From NCBI RefSeq assembly GCF_023716565.1, contig NZ_CP071849.1, positions 1,744,622 through 1,808,621 of the forward strand: DNA of 64,000 bases, in the 5' to 3' direction. Source of the DNA: Vibrio sp. SCSIO 43136. Its GTDB lineage: Bacteria; Pseudomonadota; Gammaproteobacteria; Enterobacterales; Vibrionaceae. Shown here in pieces: positions 63,122 to 64,000 of the stretch. The translations under genes were made by a program, and so were the position numbers. Within the stretch, counting starts at the first letter, position 1. Each line of letters starts with the position of its first letter. The notes under the pieces were generated by a model. The model saw nothing but the letters and a program-made list of their open reading frames with translations. It was not told the origin of the DNA and made no database searches.

Positions 63122-64000
63122 TTACGCCATCTTATCTTGAATGAAAGCAAGAATATCTTCTGCGACGGAATCATCAAGCTTCTTTAAGTCCAGCGTCATT
63201 GCATTGCCTTTGCGAGTGTAAGTTACCTTACCTTTCACTAGCTCGACTTTAGCTACTTTTTCTTTAACCGGCGCTGGATTCATATCTTCAATCCAAGCCT
63301 CTAATTGCTCAGTCACATCTTTCGTGATGCGTGCAACACCATGGCTTTCGCTACGCTGCCAAATAGAACCCTGCTCTGATTGGCACTGCTTAACCACTTC
63401 GTCACGTTGTGCTTGGTCCAAACCAAAGAAAAGCTTATGCAGTTTTACGATGGTTGGGCGACCTAAATCCCCAACATTTGGGTAAGCTTGAAGTAACTCT
63501 AGTGGCAGCGCTGCCGCTTTTAGTGCGCCACTTACAAGTGCTTCGCTGCACTGGAACATTTGTGCAAGGGCTTTTTGATCAACCGCTTCACCGCTGTCTA
63601 GCTTAACTTGCATCTCACGACCGCGCTCGTATAGCGATAATGGCTTGTGGGCATTAGCAACATCAGAAAGGAACTTCGCATGTTCCGTGTTGATGTCCTC
63701 TGCCACATAAACCAAAAAGTCTTGCTTCGCCAAGATACAAGACATGCGGCGACGGCTACCATCAAGAACTTCAATCTTGCCATCTTTCGCTCGGCGACCA
63801 ACCGCAGGATATTGTTGACCACGCTCTTTCAGCGTCACCAAAATATCAGATAAGGCATGCGGGTTTAGAAATGACTGCTCGCGAGAGTTTTCTGCAAACA
63901 CACACGTCGTGGTTTCCACTTCTGCTGCTGGGATTTTTACCAATTCAAAAGAAACGGTCTCCTGCCCTGCCACAGCAAGCTCGATGACTTGCGCTTTTTC
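63122..64000 (-). CDS. parB2: Chromosome-II partition protein ParB2, 5' end cut off
   Basis: The visible 292 residues include the ParB N-domain (AVGRRAKDGKIEVLDGSRRRMSCILA), a helix-turn-helix region (KALAQMFQCSEALVSGALKAAALP) and a C-terminal dimerisation segment. It binds parS2 sites to segregate chromosome II. The frame is open to the right edge, so the start (and parA2) lie outside. A GTG at 63973 is in frame but is probably not the true start, as full-length ParB2 is about 320 residues. Confidence 0.9.
   Translation of the reverse strand, partial: EKAQVIELAVAGQETVSFELVKIPAAEVETTTCVFAENSREQSFLNPHALSDILVTLKERGQQYPAVGRRAKDGKIEVLDGSRRRMSCILAKQDFLVYVAEDINTEHAKFLSDVANAHKPLSLYERGREMQVKLDSGEAVDQKALAQMFQCSEALVSGALKAAALPLELLQAYPNVGDLGRPTIVKLHKLFFGLDQAQRDEVVKQCQSEQGSIWQRSESHGVARITKDVTEQLEAWIEDMNPAPVKEKVAKVELVKGKVTYTRKGNAMTLDLKKLDDSVAEDILAFIQDKMA

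Noticed and set aside
1..64000. CRISPR array, tRNA or rRNA genes
   Set aside because: No regularly spaced repeats and no recognisable tRNA or rRNA sequences were seen.

Overview
The window reads as origin-proximal DNA of the second chromosome of a Vibrio species. The evidence is the gene content and order (vqmR-vqmA-pdxH, a lap locus, an F7-type chemosensory operon, tmcA, a chromosome-II-type parB at the right edge) and four copies of the chromosome-II centromere sequence TTTACANTGTAAA. Species cannot be fixed from the sequence alone.

Layout. 1-5.7 kb: the end of an RND efflux adaptor, its pump, and an OmpR/histidine-kinase pair in one run. 5.9-14.8 kb: accessory genes, namely two short-chain dehydrogenases, a FISUMP-domain secreted protein, AraC and LysR regulators, a secreted C45-type Ntn hydrolase, a small lipoprotein, a DMT permease and a GtrA protein. 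14.9-17.9 kb: an oxidoreductase plus sodium:solute symporter operon behind repeated operator-like sequences. 18.1-23.3 kb: the fructose PTS operon fruBKA with divergent cra/fruR and Cra boxes between them. 23.4-29.9 kb: proline use (putP, a detached ALDH-like domain, putA, an AraC regulator).

30.3-34.5 kb is the clearest accessory region. A solute-binding-protein gene is followed by an IS481-type element, an MFS transporter and a tiny SPASM-domain protein. About 3.1 kb of unique DNA is bracketed by a direct duplication of roughly 318 bp. 34.5-38.0 kb: sitABCD (Fe/Mn uptake) under a Fur box. 38.0-39.1 kb: the VqmA/VqmR quorum-sensing module, then convergent pdxH. 40.2-46.3 kb: lapC-lapG-lapD-lapB, c-di-GMP-controlled adhesin export and proteolysis. 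46.4-48.4 kb: a VOC protein and a FapA/DUF342 protein.

48.6-60.6 kb: one minus-strand chemosensory operon (STAS, cheY, cheA, two cheW, a soluble triple-PAS receptor, cheR, cheD, cheB, a short membrane receptor, STAS, and a response regulator with PP2C and HATPase regions). It is flanked on both sides by parS2 sites. tmcA and a 5'-truncated parB2 close the window.

Most genes are recognisable members of known systems. The parts that look least described are the duplication-bracketed island with its standalone SPASM protein, the three-PAS receptor in an array flanked by STAS proteins (one lacking the phosphorylatable serine), two long palindromic intergenic elements, and the parS2 bracketing of the chemosensory operon.
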